Source of the DNA: Rhodobacteraceae bacterium Alg231-30
Lineage (GTDB): Bacteria > Pseudomonadota > Alphaproteobacteria > Rhodobacterales > Rhodobacteraceae
Reading direction: 5' to 3'
Length of the DNA: 64,000 bases
Assembly (NCBI GenBank): GCA_900143615.1
Contig: FREU01000002.1
Coordinates: forward strand, 1 to 64,000
Shown: piece after piece, positions 19,723-31,101 of the stretch
Numbering within the stretch: position 1 is the stretch's first letter
Layout: every line of letters starts with the position of its first letter
The notes under the pieces: model-generated
Told to the model about the DNA's origin: nothing
Databases searched by the model: none
What the model saw: the letters and a program-made list of their open reading frames with translations, nothing else
Made by a program: the position numbers and the translations under genes

Positions 19723-19965
19723 CTATCCGGTTACGCGCAGGACGTTGATCGCCTCGGCTTCATGTTTGCGAAGAGACAGCGAATAGCCTCGGACCCGGAT
19801 TTCGACAGGGTCGCCGAGCGGTGCAAGACGGCTCACGCGAAACTCAGCTCCCAAGGTGAGCCCCATGGACAACAACCTGCGCCGATAGCTCCCTGAACAA
19901 GTCCCGGCGAACCCCGAGACCGTTGCAACCTCACCTACTTCCAAATCTTTCAGTTTGGTCATCAT
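19723..19965 (-). CDS. feoA: FeoA ferrous iron transport protein A
   Basis: 80 residues with the SH3-like FeoA fold: LGEF-type LTLGAEFRVSRLAPLGDPVEIRVRGYSLSLRK (quoted in two parts here: LTLGAEFRVSRLAPLG and DPVEIRVRGYSLSLRK) and the helix RRLLSMG. Cytoplasmic partner of FeoB. A GTG at 19974 is possible; ATG at 19965 is favoured by AAGG just upstream. First gene of feoABC, 72 bp downstream of a perfect FNR-type box. Confidence 0.9.
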   Translation of the reverse strand: MMTKLKDLEVGEVATVSGFAGTCSGSYRRRLLSMGLTLGAEFRVSRLAPLGDPVEIRVRGYSLSLRKHEAEAINVLRVTG

Positions 19966-19974
19966 CGTAATCAC

Positions 19975-20377
19975 CTTGTCTCACGCAAATATTTCCGACT
20001 TAAACGCTAGGAATAATATGTAACGCATCCAGCGCCTTGATTTACATCAAGTCCTCAACACCAAGGGGTCTGTCTTCAGGCGACTGCGCCCTTTGCCCCC
20101 GCTTAGACCCGCGCAGTGCCTTTCTAGCCTTCGACCTGCTCCAACTCGGCAAAAATTCGCGCAAGGCCATCAAAAAGAAGAGCTGCGACAGCATCGACCT
20201 TGCCCCAAGACCGGAGCCTGCATAAGTAGCGCGAAACGCCGCCAACACACTACAGCGCCAACGTTTTTTTACCTGCTCCTTGAAGCTGGTCGAGGGCCAC
20301 TGACTAAGCGGTATCTGCTCCTATTTCGACCGCGAAGCTGGGGGTAAAAACCACCGACTGCCCTTTGGAGGCTTCCG
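19975..20377. other. divergent promoter region between feo and nosR paralogue
   Basis: About 400 bp with no convincing gene. It contains one FNR-type box near the feo side. Short open frames on both strands lack ribosome sites and family motifs. Confidence 0.6.
20037..20050. promoter_or_regulatory. perfect FNR/FnrL box upstream of feoABC
   Basis: TTGATTTACATCAA fits TTGAT-N4-ATCAA exactly. It is 72 bp before the feoA start and about 330 bp before the divergent nosR-like gene, so anaerobic activation of feo is the simplest reading; a role for the divergent gene is possible. Confidence 0.85.
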
Positions 20378-22558
20378 TTGCTAGCGTTTCGCAATTTCTT
20401 TTCGACCCTCGTTGCAATCACCGTGTTCCTCTGTGCGCTCGGCACGACCCCGATACGCGCGGAAAACCTCGAAGTTTATCTACAGCATCACGTTTCCCCT
20501 GAGGACCTTGCCCCCGGTGCGGATGCCTTTGGCGAGCCGCAAGACGACATGGCAGTCGTTCCGGTTCTCAAGCAGGGAGAGCCCATAGCATGGGCATTTC
20601 TCACCTCAGATTTTGTCGGCACCACAGGCTATAGCGGAGAGCCCATTCACATTGTTGCTGCGCTCGATCAGGACGGAGTTTTTACCGGTCTCAATCTGGT
20701 GGATCACAGCGAGCCCATTCTTATCAACGGCATCGCGCCAAACCGCAGACGCCTGATGCTGCAACGATATGTCGGGCGTGACATCACGTTAGAAGGGCGC
20801 CCAGATTTACGCACTTTAGGCATTGATATGATCTCCGGAGCAACTGTCACCGTCATGGTTGTCGATGACAGTATCATACGCTCTAGCTATCGCGTCGCTA
20901 GCATGCTTGGCCTTGGCGGGCTCGAACCTCCTCTGGATGGCGCTGCCCTGCGCCAGATCGACCCGGAACAGGAAGCGATCTCAGACTGGGCGAGCTTATC
21001 GCAAAACGGGTCAATTGGACGCCTTTCGCTCGACCTCGGCCAGATCAACGATGCCTTCGCAAAACACCATGACGAACGCGCCCGTCGCCTTCAGGCAGGT
21101 GATCGCGACGACAGCTTCGCCGACTTATATATGGCGGTCGCAACTGTCCCCACAATTGGCAAAACCCTATTGGGGGAAGCCGAATATGAACGCATGCTGA
21201 ATTGGCTTGATGAAGACGAGCAAGCTATCCTGATTATGGGGCGCGGCTCCTACAGCCACCGCGATCCGCGGGTGTCTCAGGTCGGTATGTATGAACGCAT
21301 TCAGCTCAAGCAGGGCAGCAACTATATCAATCTCTACATGTCAGACAGGCGGCGCATCGCCAAACTCGAAACAGAAGACAGTCCCGAGTTTTTACGGATG
21401 GATTTGTACAAGATCCCGACCGATCGCGACTTTTATGCAGCCCTACCATTCGAATTCAAACTGAATGTCGAAAGATCGGTGGGCTCGGTTAAGCCGGCCG
21501 TCCTGAGCTATTCGATGAGCCATGAGATACCCGGCGACTACTTTTTGCCAGCGCCGCCACCAGAAGTGATCGACTACGCCGCCGAAGAAGCGGCCGCCAA
21601 AGCCGCGTTAATCGAGCGGATCTGGCACGATCGCACGACAGACATCATTGTCCTTTTGGCGATGCTCGCGGTCGTAACGGCGACGTTCTTCTTCCAGTTT
21701 CAGGCAACATGGAACGCCCGCCGTTTCTACTGGTTCCGTATGGGGTTCTTGACCCTGACACTTGTCTTTATCGGATGGTACGCCAATGCGCAGCTTTCGG
21801 TGGTCAACCTTCTAGCACTGATCGGCAACCTGCGCTCGGGCTTCACATGGGATACTTTCCTGATGGACCCATTGGTGTTCATCCAGTGGTTTGCGATTGC
21901 AGCCGCTTTGCTGTTCTGGGGACGCGGTGCTTATTGCGGATGGCTCTGCCCCTTTGGCGCACTCCAAGAGCTGACCAATCAGATAGCCCGTTTCTTCAAA
22001 GTTCCCCAAATTACGGTCCCATGGGCCCTGCACGAGCGCCTATGGCCGATCAAATATATGATCTTCCTCGGACTCTTCGGAGCATCGCTTGTCTCGCTCA
22101 CACTCGCGGAACAATTGGCAGAGGTCGAACCCTTCAAGACCGCCATCATCCTCAAGTTCATGCGCGAATGGCCGTTTGTTGTCTTTGCCCTCTCCTTGCT
22201 GTTTGCAGGATTGTTTATCGAACGCTTCTACTGCCGCTACCTTTGTCCGCTTGGTGGCGCGCTCGCTATCCCTGCGCGCCTGCGGATGTTTGACTGGATC
22301 AAACGCTATAGAGAATGCGGGAGTCCCTGTCAGAGCTGTGCCAACACCTGTCCGGTACAGGCAATCCACCCCACGGGTGAAGTCAATCCAAACGAATGCG
22401 TCAACTGTCTGCACTGTCAGGTGCTCTATCAGAACGAGACCAAATGTCCCGTTGTCATTCGCCAGCTCAAGCGGCGGGCCTCAGCAGGTGCTGCCAAAGT
22501 CGCACCGGCCTCAAAGGCTATCCCTCAAAATCACCCCAACGCCAAAACCACCTCATAG
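20378..22558 (+). CDS. NosR/NirI-family flavo-iron-sulfur membrane protein (second copy)
   Basis: 726 residues. Same layout as NosR at 14211-16388: signal peptide, periplasmic FMN domain with flavinylation motif DMISGAT (Thr156), membrane helices, two CxxxCP motifs, and C-terminal CGSPCQSCANTCPV plus CVNCLHCQVLYQNETKCPV clusters. By eye the C-terminal half is nearly identical to NosR while the N-terminal half is clearly more diverged. Starts with TTG behind GGAGG (20366-20370). No nosZ or nirS lies beside it; its neighbours are feoABC and a TRAP transporter. It may be NirI, a second NosR, or an electron carrier to another periplasmic acceptor. Confidence 0.88.
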   Translation: MLAFRNFFSTLVAITVFLCALGTTPIRAENLEVYLQHHVSPEDLAPGADAFGEPQDDMAVVPVLKQGEPIAWAFLTSDFVGTTGYSGEPIHIVAALDQDGVFTGLNLVDHSEPILINGIAPNRRRLMLQRYVGRDITLEGRPDLRTLGIDMISGATVTVMVVDDSIIRSSYRVASMLGLGGLEPPLDGAALRQIDPEQEAISDWASLSQNGSIGRLSLDLGQINDAFAKHHDERARRLQAGDRDDSFADLYMAVATVPTIGKTLLGEAEYERMLNWLDEDEQAILIMGRGSYSHRDPRVSQVGMYERIQLKQGSNYINLYMSDRRRIAKLETEDSPEFLRMDLYKIPTDRDFYAALPFEFKLNVERSVGSVKPAVLSYSMSHEIPGDYFLPAPPPEVIDYAAEEAAAKAALIERIWHDRTTDIIVLLAMLAVVTATFFFQFQATWNARRFYWFRMGFLTLTLVFIGWYANAQLSVVNLLALIGNLRSGFTWDTFLMDPLVFIQWFAIAAALLFWGRGAYCGWLCPFGALQELTNQIARFFKVPQITVPWALHERLWPIKYMIFLGLFGASLVSLTLAEQLAEVEPFKTAIILKFMREWPFVVFALSLLFAGLFIERFYCRYLCPLGGALAIPARLRMFDWIKRYRECGSPCQSCANTCPVQAIHPTGEVNPNECVNCLHCQVLYQNETKCPVVIRQLKRRASAGAAKVAPASKAIPQNHPNAKTTS

Positions 22559-23155
22559 CAGATTTGGCCTGCGACGAGGGCGCGTGCAAGATCCAAAATC
22601 AACCTTGGAATGCTCGACTCATACCGCCGATTCGGCTGCAATACTCGAGCACCCCCAATAGTGTTTTTTACTCGCATCTTTTATTTAGCGATTTCTCTCC
22701 AATTTAGATATTTTCCGGCGAATGTCCGCCTACTCAAATATTTTCCTTTTTTCGGGTTTCGTCTTCCTTCCAGAGAGCGTCAAAATAGTCGCCAGCACTG
22801 CCATATTTTCGAAAGATTACCTAATTAGGTGTCACCACATTAATCAACAGTCCGACCACCTCATTTCGCGTTTCGCCTTGTATGCAATGGTATTCTGAAG
22901 ATTTTTGAGGTTTCCGCCATCTCGATTTTTGTTTCACGACAAAGGCAAAAATTTTCGAAAATATATTTCCGACAGCGCCCAGAAATTCGCGTCAAAATAT
23001 GGATGAAAATTTTCAGTTAGCCACCAGTTTCATTCTGTCTGGGCGGCTGATTGCTTATGCAAATAGGCCCTCCCTTTGCACGCGTTGACTTCAAATTGGG
23101 CTTCCTAGACCTTTCAGCGTCAACGCAACTCAAACACTGTAGGAGGAGGAGTAGT
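22559..23155. other. AT-rich intergenic region before TAXI binding protein
   Basis: About 600 bp, visibly richer in A+T than the neighbours, with no supported gene. It contains short perfect palindromes ATTTTCGAAAAT (22951-22962) and GAAAATTTTC (23005-23014), presumably part of the promoter of the downstream transporter. No terminator hairpin for the nosR-like gene is obvious. Confidence 0.5.
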
Positions 23156-24133
23156 ATGCGATCGATCTCCCTAATGACCTGTGCCGCAGCCCTTTGTGGT
23201 TTTGCGGGTATCGCCACCGCCCAAGACCAAATCGACAAGACTGGCTGGCCCAGTTCCTTTACCGTTGGATCAGCTTCCCAAGGCGGGACATATTTTGTTT
23301 ACGGCTCTGGCTGGGCAAACCTTGTTGCTGAAGAACTCGGCCTATCCGGCGGCGCGGAAGTCACAGGTGGCCCAATGCAAAACATGGCGCTGGTACACAC
23401 CGGTCAAGCGGCCTTTGGCATGACCACCATGGGCCCCGCTCAAGAATCCATGGACGGCATCAACCCCATCGCGCCCGGTCTGAAAATGGACAATGTCTGC
23501 GCGATGTTCCCGATGTATGAGACCCCTTTTTCGATCACCGCGCTCAGCTCTAAGGGCATCGAAACCATCTCTGACATCCCAGATGGTGCGCGCATCGGTT
23601 TTGGCCCAGCGGGCTCGACATCGGACACTTATTTCCCACGCATTCTTGAAGATCTGGGTGTGAAATTTGAGCGTCGAAACGGTGGTTGGACTGACCTTGG
23701 CGGCCAGCTTCAAGATGGCCTACTGGACGTAATTGCCTTTGCTGTCGGGGTCCCGACTCCCGCAGTGAGCCAACTGGAAGCCCAAGTAGACGTAAACATC
23801 GTCGGCTTCACCGAAGAAGAGCGTGCCCAAGTCCAAGCGGCTTTCCCTGTGTCGGCATTCGACATTCCTGCCAGCACCTATTCAACGCTGGAAGAAGACG
23901 CGCGTGCTGTGTCGATGTGGAACTTCGCCATCGCCGGATGTGATCTGCCCGAGAGCTTTGTGTACAATGCTGTTGATGTGGTCATGTCCGACAACGCCCG
24001 GATGACCTCCATCCACCGCTCGGCAACAACAACCATTCCTGCGAATTGGGACAAGAACGGTGTTCTGCCTTGGCATCCAGGTGCCGCCAAATGGTTCAAT
24101 GAAAACGGCGCATCGATCGATCTCACCAACTAA
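23156..24133 (+). CDS. TAXI family TRAP transporter solute-binding protein
   Basis: 325 residues. Start ATG at 23156 follows AGGAGGAGG and gives a clean signal peptide (RSISLMTCAAALCGFAGIATAQ); an open frame extends upstream to 23051 but without a ribosome site. Motifs of the TAXI subfamily: SSFTVGSASQGGTYFVYG and ALVHTGQAAFGMTT. Captures a carboxylate or amino-acid-like solute in the periplasm for the fused permease that follows. Confidence 0.93.
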   Translation: MRSISLMTCAAALCGFAGIATAQDQIDKTGWPSSFTVGSASQGGTYFVYGSGWANLVAEELGLSGGAEVTGGPMQNMALVHTGQAAFGMTTMGPAQESMDGINPIAPGLKMDNVCAMFPMYETPFSITALSSKGIETISDIPDGARIGFGPAGSTSDTYFPRILEDLGVKFERRNGGWTDLGGQLQDGLLDVIAFAVGVPTPAVSQLEAQVDVNIVGFTEEERAQVQAAFPVSAFDIPASTYSTLEEDARAVSMWNFAIAGCDLPESFVYNAVDVVMSDNARMTSIHRSATTTIPANWDKNGVLPWHPGAAKWFNENGASIDLTN

Positions 24134-24151
24134 GTGAGCGTTCTGTCACCT

Positions 24152-24182
24152 TTCAAAGCGCGGCCTACGGCAGCGCTTTGAA
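24152..24182 (+). promoter_or_regulatory. intergenic hairpin between TAXI binding protein and TRAP permease
   Basis: Ten-base perfect stem TTCAAAGCGC/GCGCTTTGAA around an 11-base loop, not followed by a T-run. Same position logic as the hairpin in the sugar ABC operon: likely mRNA stabiliser or partial terminator after the binding-protein gene. Confidence 0.55.
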
Positions 24183-24260
24183 TTCGCATGCCTACAACAA
24201 ACATTCAGTGCAACAGCGCCCTAAGCGCATTTTTGCACTTTGCAGAAGGTGAATGTTCAA

Positions 24261-26483
24261 ATGTCTCAAGATGTACAGAACAATGACGGCGCCATCGCCG
24301 AGGGCGTTGATGAGGTCACTGCGGCGTCCAACGAGCGTACGTTCAGTGGTATTATCAAGCTGGTAATCTTTGTGTTTGCAGGCCTTTACGCTGCTTTCCA
24401 CGTTGCGGCCCTAAACGGTCTGTCCATTTCAGCCATAACAGGTATTACAATCCCGTTTTTGCCCACGCTTCCATTGGAAACATGGAATTACAGAATTCTG
24501 CACATTGCCGGTGCGTTGACACTAGGGTTCTTCACCTATTCCGCAGCCCGATTTTCTACTTCGGCAATTAAGAACTCCAACTGGCGGCATTTGGCAGGGT
24601 ATCCTTTCCTCGTCCCAGCACTCCTTGCCCTAGCAACAACCTTCTTCTTCCAATATCAAATTAGCGCCCAAGGCGTCATGTGGAACGGGTTGGATGCAGA
24701 TATCAAATTTAATGAAACCTATTACTTTGGCCTCCCCCTGCTGATTGCAACCGTCGGGGCAATTGTGACGTCGTGGTTTGAGCAACGAGAGCGCGATGCA
24801 ATTCCTGTCTCGGACGTCGTTTTGGTGATTTGCGCCATTGCCGTCGCCTCTTACCTGATTTCGATTTATGGCACATTCGCGCGCAATGCCACGGGCACGC
24901 CATTTGCGCCCATTGGGATTTCACTCGCAGCCGTTTCAGGTACACTCTTGTTGCTGGAAATGACCCGCCGTGTGGCTGGCCTCGCGTTGGTAATCATTGC
25001 TGCTGTGTTCCTCAGCTATGTCTTTGTCGGCCCCATGATGCCGGGTTTTCTTAAGACGCCGGAAATCGGCTGGGCCCGTTTCTTTAGCCAAGTCTACACT
25101 GACGCAGGAATTTTGGGGCAAACCACAGCCGTTTCTTCAACCTATATCATCCTGTTCATCGTCTTCGCCGCCTTCCTGCAAGCATCCAAAGTCGGCGACT
25201 ACTTTGTGAACTTTGCCTTCGCTGCCGCCGGTCGCGCCCGTGGTGGCCCTGCCAAAGTGTCGATCTTTGCATCCGGCCTTATGGGCATGATCAACGGCAC
25301 CTCTGCAGGCAACGTTGTGGCGACTGGCTCGTTGACGATCCCACTGATGAAACGTGTCGGTTATGACCGCCGTGTTGCCGGAGCAATCGAAGCCGGAGCA
25401 TCGACGGGTGGACAAATCATGCCCCCCATCATGGGCGCAGGCGCTTTCATCATGGCGGAAATTACCGGCGTGCCTTACTCGGAAATCGCGATTGCCGCGA
25501 TCATTCCGGCGATCCTCTACTTTGCTTCGATCTACTTTATGGTCGACTTTGAAGCCGCCAAACTGGGCATGCGCGGTATGCGCGAGGATGAACTGCCCAA
25601 ACTCAACAAGCTTCTGCGTCAGGCTTATTTGTTTGTGCCAATCATCATCCTGATCTACGCCCTCTTTATGGGGTATTCGGTGATCCGTGCAGGCACCTTG
25701 GCCACTGTCGCCGCCGCCGTGGTCAGCTGGCTCACACCACACCGCATGGGCCTGCGTGCCGTCGGTCGCGCCTTTAGCATGGCGGGTTCCATGTCGATCC
25801 AGATCATCATTGTCTGCGCCTGTGCAGGCGTGATCGTCGGGGTGATTTCGCTGACGGGTGTAGGCGCGCGCTTCTCCAACCTTTTGCTAGGTCTGGCCTC
25901 TGCAAGTCAGTTTCTCGCACTGGTCTTTGCGATGCTGATCTCGATCCTGCTTGGCATGGGGATGCCCACCACTGCGGCTTATGCAGTTGCAGCCTCCGTG
26001 GTTGCCCCCGGATTGATCAACCTTGGCATTGAGCCTCTGACCGCGCATTTCTTTGTGTTCTACTTCGCTGTGGTCTCAGCGATTACACCCCCAGTGGCGT
26101 TGGCGAGTTATGCGGCGGCAGGGATTAGCGGCTCCAACCCGATGGAGACCTCTATGGCCTCGTTCAAAATCGGTATTTCCGCTTTCATCGTGCCGTTTAT
26201 GTTCTTCTACAACTCAGCCCTCTTAATGGATGGAACTGTCTTTGAAATCGCCTCGGCCCTGGCAACGGCGTTGGTTGGTGTGTTCCTGCTCAGTGCAGGC
26301 GCACAAGGATGGTTCTGGGGACTTCGCCCTGTGTGGTACTTGCGACTGACACTGGTCGTTTCGGCGCTTTTGCTCATCTCGGGAGGCCTTATCAGCGACG
26401 CGGCAGGTCTGCTGATCGCAGTGGCGGTGTTCTATCTGCAGAAATACTTCGTTGCAGATCAAAACCTCGCAACACCGGCCTGA
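24261..26483 (+). CDS. TRAP transporter fused permease (4TM/12TM)
   Basis: 740 residues, many membrane helices. Combines the small DctQ-like and large DctM-like subunits in one chain, as TAXI systems do. The DctM part shows ASGLMGMINGTSAGNVVATG, GAIEAGASTGGQIMPPIMGA and LLGMGMPTTAAYAVAA. ATG at 24261 preferred over TTG at 24240 because AGAAGGTGA precedes it. Uses a sodium or proton gradient for uptake; works with the TAXI protein upstream. Confidence 0.92.
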   Translation: MSQDVQNNDGAIAEGVDEVTAASNERTFSGIIKLVIFVFAGLYAAFHVAALNGLSISAITGITIPFLPTLPLETWNYRILHIAGALTLGFFTYSAARFSTSAIKNSNWRHLAGYPFLVPALLALATTFFFQYQISAQGVMWNGLDADIKFNETYYFGLPLLIATVGAIVTSWFEQRERDAIPVSDVVLVICAIAVASYLISIYGTFARNATGTPFAPIGISLAAVSGTLLLLEMTRRVAGLALVIIAAVFLSYVFVGPMMPGFLKTPEIGWARFFSQVYTDAGILGQTTAVSSTYIILFIVFAAFLQASKVGDYFVNFAFAAAGRARGGPAKVSIFASGLMGMINGTSAGNVVATGSLTIPLMKRVGYDRRVAGAIEAGASTGGQIMPPIMGAGAFIMAEITGVPYSEIAIAAIIPAILYFASIYFMVDFEAAKLGMRGMREDELPKLNKLLRQAYLFVPIIILIYALFMGYSVIRAGTLATVAAAVVSWLTPHRMGLRAVGRAFSMAGSMSIQIIIVCACAGVIVGVISLTGVGARFSNLLLGLASASQFLALVFAMLISILLGMGMPTTAAYAVAASVVAPGLINLGIEPLTAHFFVFYFAVVSAITPPVALASYAAAGISGSNPMETSMASFKIGISAFIVPFMFFYNSALLMDGTVFEIASALATALVGVFLLSAGAQGWFWGLRPVWYLRLTLVVSALLLISGGLISDAAGLLIAVAVFYLQKYFVADQNLATPA

Positions 26484-26507
26484 TCCGGGAAACCTGCCCA
26501 AAAAAAA

Positions 26508-26531
26508 CGATGCCCCTTACGAGGGGCATCG
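26508..26531 (-). terminator. rho-independent terminator after class III aminotransferase
   Basis: Stem CGATGCCCCT/AGGGGCATCG with a 4-base loop. On the minus strand it is followed by seven T (A-run 26501-26507 on plus), so it terminates the aminotransferase transcript; it may also stop the convergent permease message. Confidence 0.85.
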
Positions 26532-26571
26532 TCACTTTCAAAACACTCTTTCTAAATCGCGTCAGAAGATC

Positions 26572-27945
26572 TCAGCCAAGTACGGCATCCATTGCACGCA
26601 CCGTAGCCGCAACAATACGATCTGCCTCTGCACGGGTTAGACAGAATGGCGGCGCAAACCCCAGAATATCCCCCTGCGGCATCGCGCGCGCGATCACTTG
26701 GTCCTGTTCGAGAAGTTTTCCGGCAATCTGCGGTCCAATCTTGTCGCCCGCGTCAAAGAACTTACGATTGTCTTTGTCTGCCACGAACTCGACAGCACAA
26801 AGCATCCCCTCGCCGCGCACATCCCCAACATTTGGATGGCCCGCCAAAGCGTCCTGCATGGCCGCGTTCAAATACGCGCCCACAGTCCCAGCATTTTCAA
26901 TCAGGCCCAGTTTGTCGATCAGCTGCAGGTTTGCCACGCCCGCGGCAGCACCAATCGGATGCGCTGAATAGGTCCATCCGTGACCAATGGGGCCGTTTTC
27001 ATCGGTGCCCCGCTCCAACACGGCCCACATTTTCTCGGATACAATCGAGCCGGACAGCGGCGCATAGGCGGATGTGAGCCCTTTGGCGATGGTGATCAGA
27101 TCAGGGCGCATTCCATAATGCTCAGCGCCAAACATCGCGCCCAAACGGCCAAATCCTGTGACAACCTCATCCGCGATCAGCAGGATATCATGGCGGTCCA
27201 AAACGCTCTGGATCGCAGGCCAATAACCCGCAGGCGGCGGCACAATGCCACCTGTGCCCAACACCGGCTCGCCGATAAAGGCGGCGATACTCTCCGCCCC
27301 TTCCCTTGCAATCAACGCTTCAAGTTCGGCAACACAATGGGCGACAAATTCGGCTTCACTCTGCGCAAGATCTTCGCGTCGGAAATAATACGGCGCTTGC
27401 GTATGCACGACCTGCGCCAGCGGCAAATCGAACTTCTTGTGAAACAGCTCCAGCCCCGTCAGTGACCCCGTCATCAGGCCGGATCCGTGATAGCCGCGCC
27501 AGCGTGAAATGATCTTTTTCTTCTCAGGACGCCCCAGAATGTTGTTGTAGTACCAGATCAGCTTGATGTTTGTTTCATTGGCATCTGAGCCGGACAATCC
27601 AAAATACACTTTGGACATATGATCCGGTGCGCGATCCAGCACCATTTTGGCCAATGTAATCGACGCTTCTGTACCGTGCCCGACATAGGAATGGTAATAG
27701 GCCAGCTCCTTGGCCTGTTCCGCGATGGCCTCGGCAATTTCCGGACGGCCGTAACCGACATTCACGCAATATAATCCGGCAAAAGCATCCAACATCTGAA
27801 CGCCATCGCGATCTTCGATATGACACCCCGATCCCCCCGTAATCACGCGGTGCGCTAGGTTTCCGCGTGCAAAATCCGCCAAATGTGTCGATGGATGAAA
27901 GAAGTTCTCACGATCCCATTGTTCTAACTGGTCGTTGTGAAGCAT
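26572..27945 (-). CDS. class III (omega) aminotransferase, PLP-dependent
   Basis: 457 residues. Class III aminotransferase with PLP lysine in [16 protein letters not shown], cofactor Asp in [13 protein letters not shown], and phosphate-cup motif [12 protein letters not shown]. The family includes taurine-, beta-alanine- and putrescine-pyruvate aminotransferases; substrate not decidable. ATG at 27945 chosen because AAAGGGA lies upstream; the frame extends further to 27987. Convergent with the TAXI-TRAP genes, so a shared amine or amino-acid substrate is possible but not shown. Confidence 0.9.
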   Translation of the reverse strand: MLHNDQLEQWDRENFFHPSTHLADFARGNLAHRVITGGSGCHIEDRDGVQMLDAFAGLYCVNVGYGRPEIAEAIAEQAKELAYYHSYVGHGTEASITLAKMVLDRAPDHMSKVYFGLSGSDANETNIKLIWYYNNILGRPEKKKIISRWRGYHGSGLMTGSLTGLELFHKKFDLPLAQVVHTQAPYYFRREDLAQSEAEFVAHCVAELEALIAREGAESIAAFIGEPVLGTGGIVPPPAGYWPAIQSVLDRHDILLIADEVVTGFGRLGAMFGAEHYGMRPDLITIAKGLTSAYAPLSGSIVSEKMWAVLERGTDENGPIGHGWTYSAHPIGAAAGVANLQLIDKLGLIENAGTVGAYLNAAMQDALAGHPNVGDVRGEGMLCAVEFVADKDNRKFFDAGDKIGPQIAGKLLEQDQVIARAMPQGDILGFAPPFCLTRAEADRIVAATVRAMDAVLG

Positions 27946-28351
27946 GGTGTTTCCCTTTGATCTTGGCGGCGCGCGCCAGTTGCACAATACAAGGGAGCCA
28001 GACGCACGCTACGACCCAACCGGACCGTATTTCTGAGCAGAAAGGCTCCGCTCCGCCCAAGCAGCAGCGCGCAATGCCTTTATTGCCAGGGTCGCTTTAG
28101 TTGGAACACATAAGACCCGGCCAAAGCAACCTTAGACAACATGTTCTTTGGTGCGCGCACTTAAAATCTCGCATTGCGGCTATTAGTTCGGCGGAAGGAC
28201 CCCTGTCCAAATCGGCGCACAGCCCCAAACGCAGTCCCCAAACGCAGCCGCCCGCTAGCCGCTGTTATAAAAACCAACCCATGTGGAATTTTCTTGGGGT
28301 TTTCTCTTGCGCTCGGCTGCGCGAAGCTCTAAATCGCCCCTCACACATCGC
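27946..28351. other. promoter regions of aminotransferase and tRNA-Arg
   Basis: About 400 bp with no gene that I can support. The last 60 bp before the tRNA resemble the 5' flank of the second tRNA-Arg copy (49074-49138, inverted). Confidence 0.5.
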
Positions 28352-28640
28352 GCTCTGGTAGCTCAGCTGGATAGAGTACCTGACTACGAATCAGGGGGTC
28401 GGGGGTTCGAATCCTCCCCAGAGCGCCAGTGTTTTCCTGCTGAACGTCACATGGATCAGGCCTAAGCGTCACAGTCGGGCCAGAACACGCCTGACGAACA
28501 GTAAGTTTTTGGTTTAGCAGCCTCGTTTTCTTACTTATCGCTTCAAACAATTCTGAATTTGGGCGCTGATTCTGCTTGGCGAGCCCGAACCCTCTTTGCG
28601 ATTCTCAGTCACTAATCTCATTTGTAGACGATTCTCCGTA
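28288..28640 (+). repeat. inverted repeat containing tRNA-Arg, copy 1
   Basis: Imperfect ~350-bp repeat whose reverse complement is found near 48795-49138. It includes a short 5' flank, the tRNA gene and about 200 bp of 3' flank (for example AGTGTTTTCCTGCTGAACG and GCCTCGTTTTCTTACTTATC are shared exactly). By eye the 3' flank is around 80% identical between copies. Confidence 0.85.
28352..28428 (+). tRNA. tRNA-Arg (anticodon ACG), copy 1
   Basis: 77 nt, complete cloverleaf: acceptor GCTCTGG/CCAGAGC, D arm GCTC...GAGT, anticodon stem CCTGA/TCAGG with loop CTACGAA (ACG, read as ICG), T arm GGGGG-TTCGAAT-CCTCC, encoded CCA end. Same gene sequence occurs inverted at 48997-49073. Confidence 0.95.
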
Positions 28641-28649
28641 AGAACGGCC

Positions 28650-28750
28650 CAAACCGAAAACTCGGTACAGACGTTTGTAGTTCACGCGCCACCCTTCGCG
28701 CTGCAATAGGATATGCAACCGGCGATACCCATACCGTATAGTCGGGCGCG
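28650..28750 (-). pseudogene. IS3-family transposase OrfB fragment
   Basis: The minus strand reads RYGYRRLHILLQREGWRVN followed by KRLYRVFGL, the conserved segment just before the catalytic core of IS3-family OrfB. No DDE core, partner OrfA or terminal repeats remain. It points toward the tRNA and lies ~220 bp beyond its 3' end, so the tRNA flank has served as an insertion site in the past. Confidence 0.75.
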
Positions 28751-29010
28751 CCCGGATATGGCTGCGGGGTGTCCAGAGCGGTTTGTGATGCTGGCGAAGA
28801 TCGAAAGCAAGACACACAAAGCGTCATCACCGCCCTCATCAAGCAGGCGCGTAAGCTTCCCAAAGACTCTACAAATCGCTGACTTGGGATCGTGGGTAGA
28901 AATGGCATCTTTTGCCGCTTTGAGCCTGAAGGTGCGCAATGCAAAAATGGGGATTGGCGCTTACCGGACAATTCGTATTGACCACACGTCTAGCGTCAGT
29001 TAGCGAAAAT

Positions 29011-29107
29011 CTACGCAGGGGAGTCCCGCCAAGGGGACTGAGAGGCTGACAGGACGTATGTCCGGCGAAGCAACCCTTTGAACCTGACCCAGTTGATACT
29101 GGCGTAG
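29011..29107 (+). ncRNA. TPP (thi-box) riboswitch
   Basis: Conserved thi-box elements in order: P1 CTACGC (29011-29016) pairing GCGTAG (29102-29107), GGGGACTGAGAGG, and ACCCTTTGAACCTGACCC, then GATACTGGCGTAGG. Located ~140 bp upstream of thiC. Downstream, ACGGGG (29165-29170) can pair CCCCGT at 29179-29184 or a second CCCCGT at 29189-29194, a likely expression platform that switches transcription or translation of thiC when thiamin pyrophosphate is bound. Confidence 0.93.
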
Positions 29108-29220
29108 GAAGCTAGGTGCTCTAGGCACGGGGGGTGTTCCCTTGGGTCTCGTGTTTTCCGAACAACGGGGTTTTGTCTCCCCGTGTTTCCCCGTCCAAAC
29201 CTCATCTGGTGTCTTTTTGA

Positions 29221-31044
<1,824 letters not shown>

Positions 31045-31101
31045 TCACCTTGGCAAGAGCTGGTGTCACCGACCTTGTCAGCGCTTAAAAACTGCTCAAT
31101 T

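Noticed and set aside
28341-28550. Minus-strand open frame reading RIRTPDPLIRSQVLYPAEL across tRNA-Arg copy 1
   Set aside because: This is the well-known spurious peptide produced by translating a tRNA gene antisense; no ribosome site.
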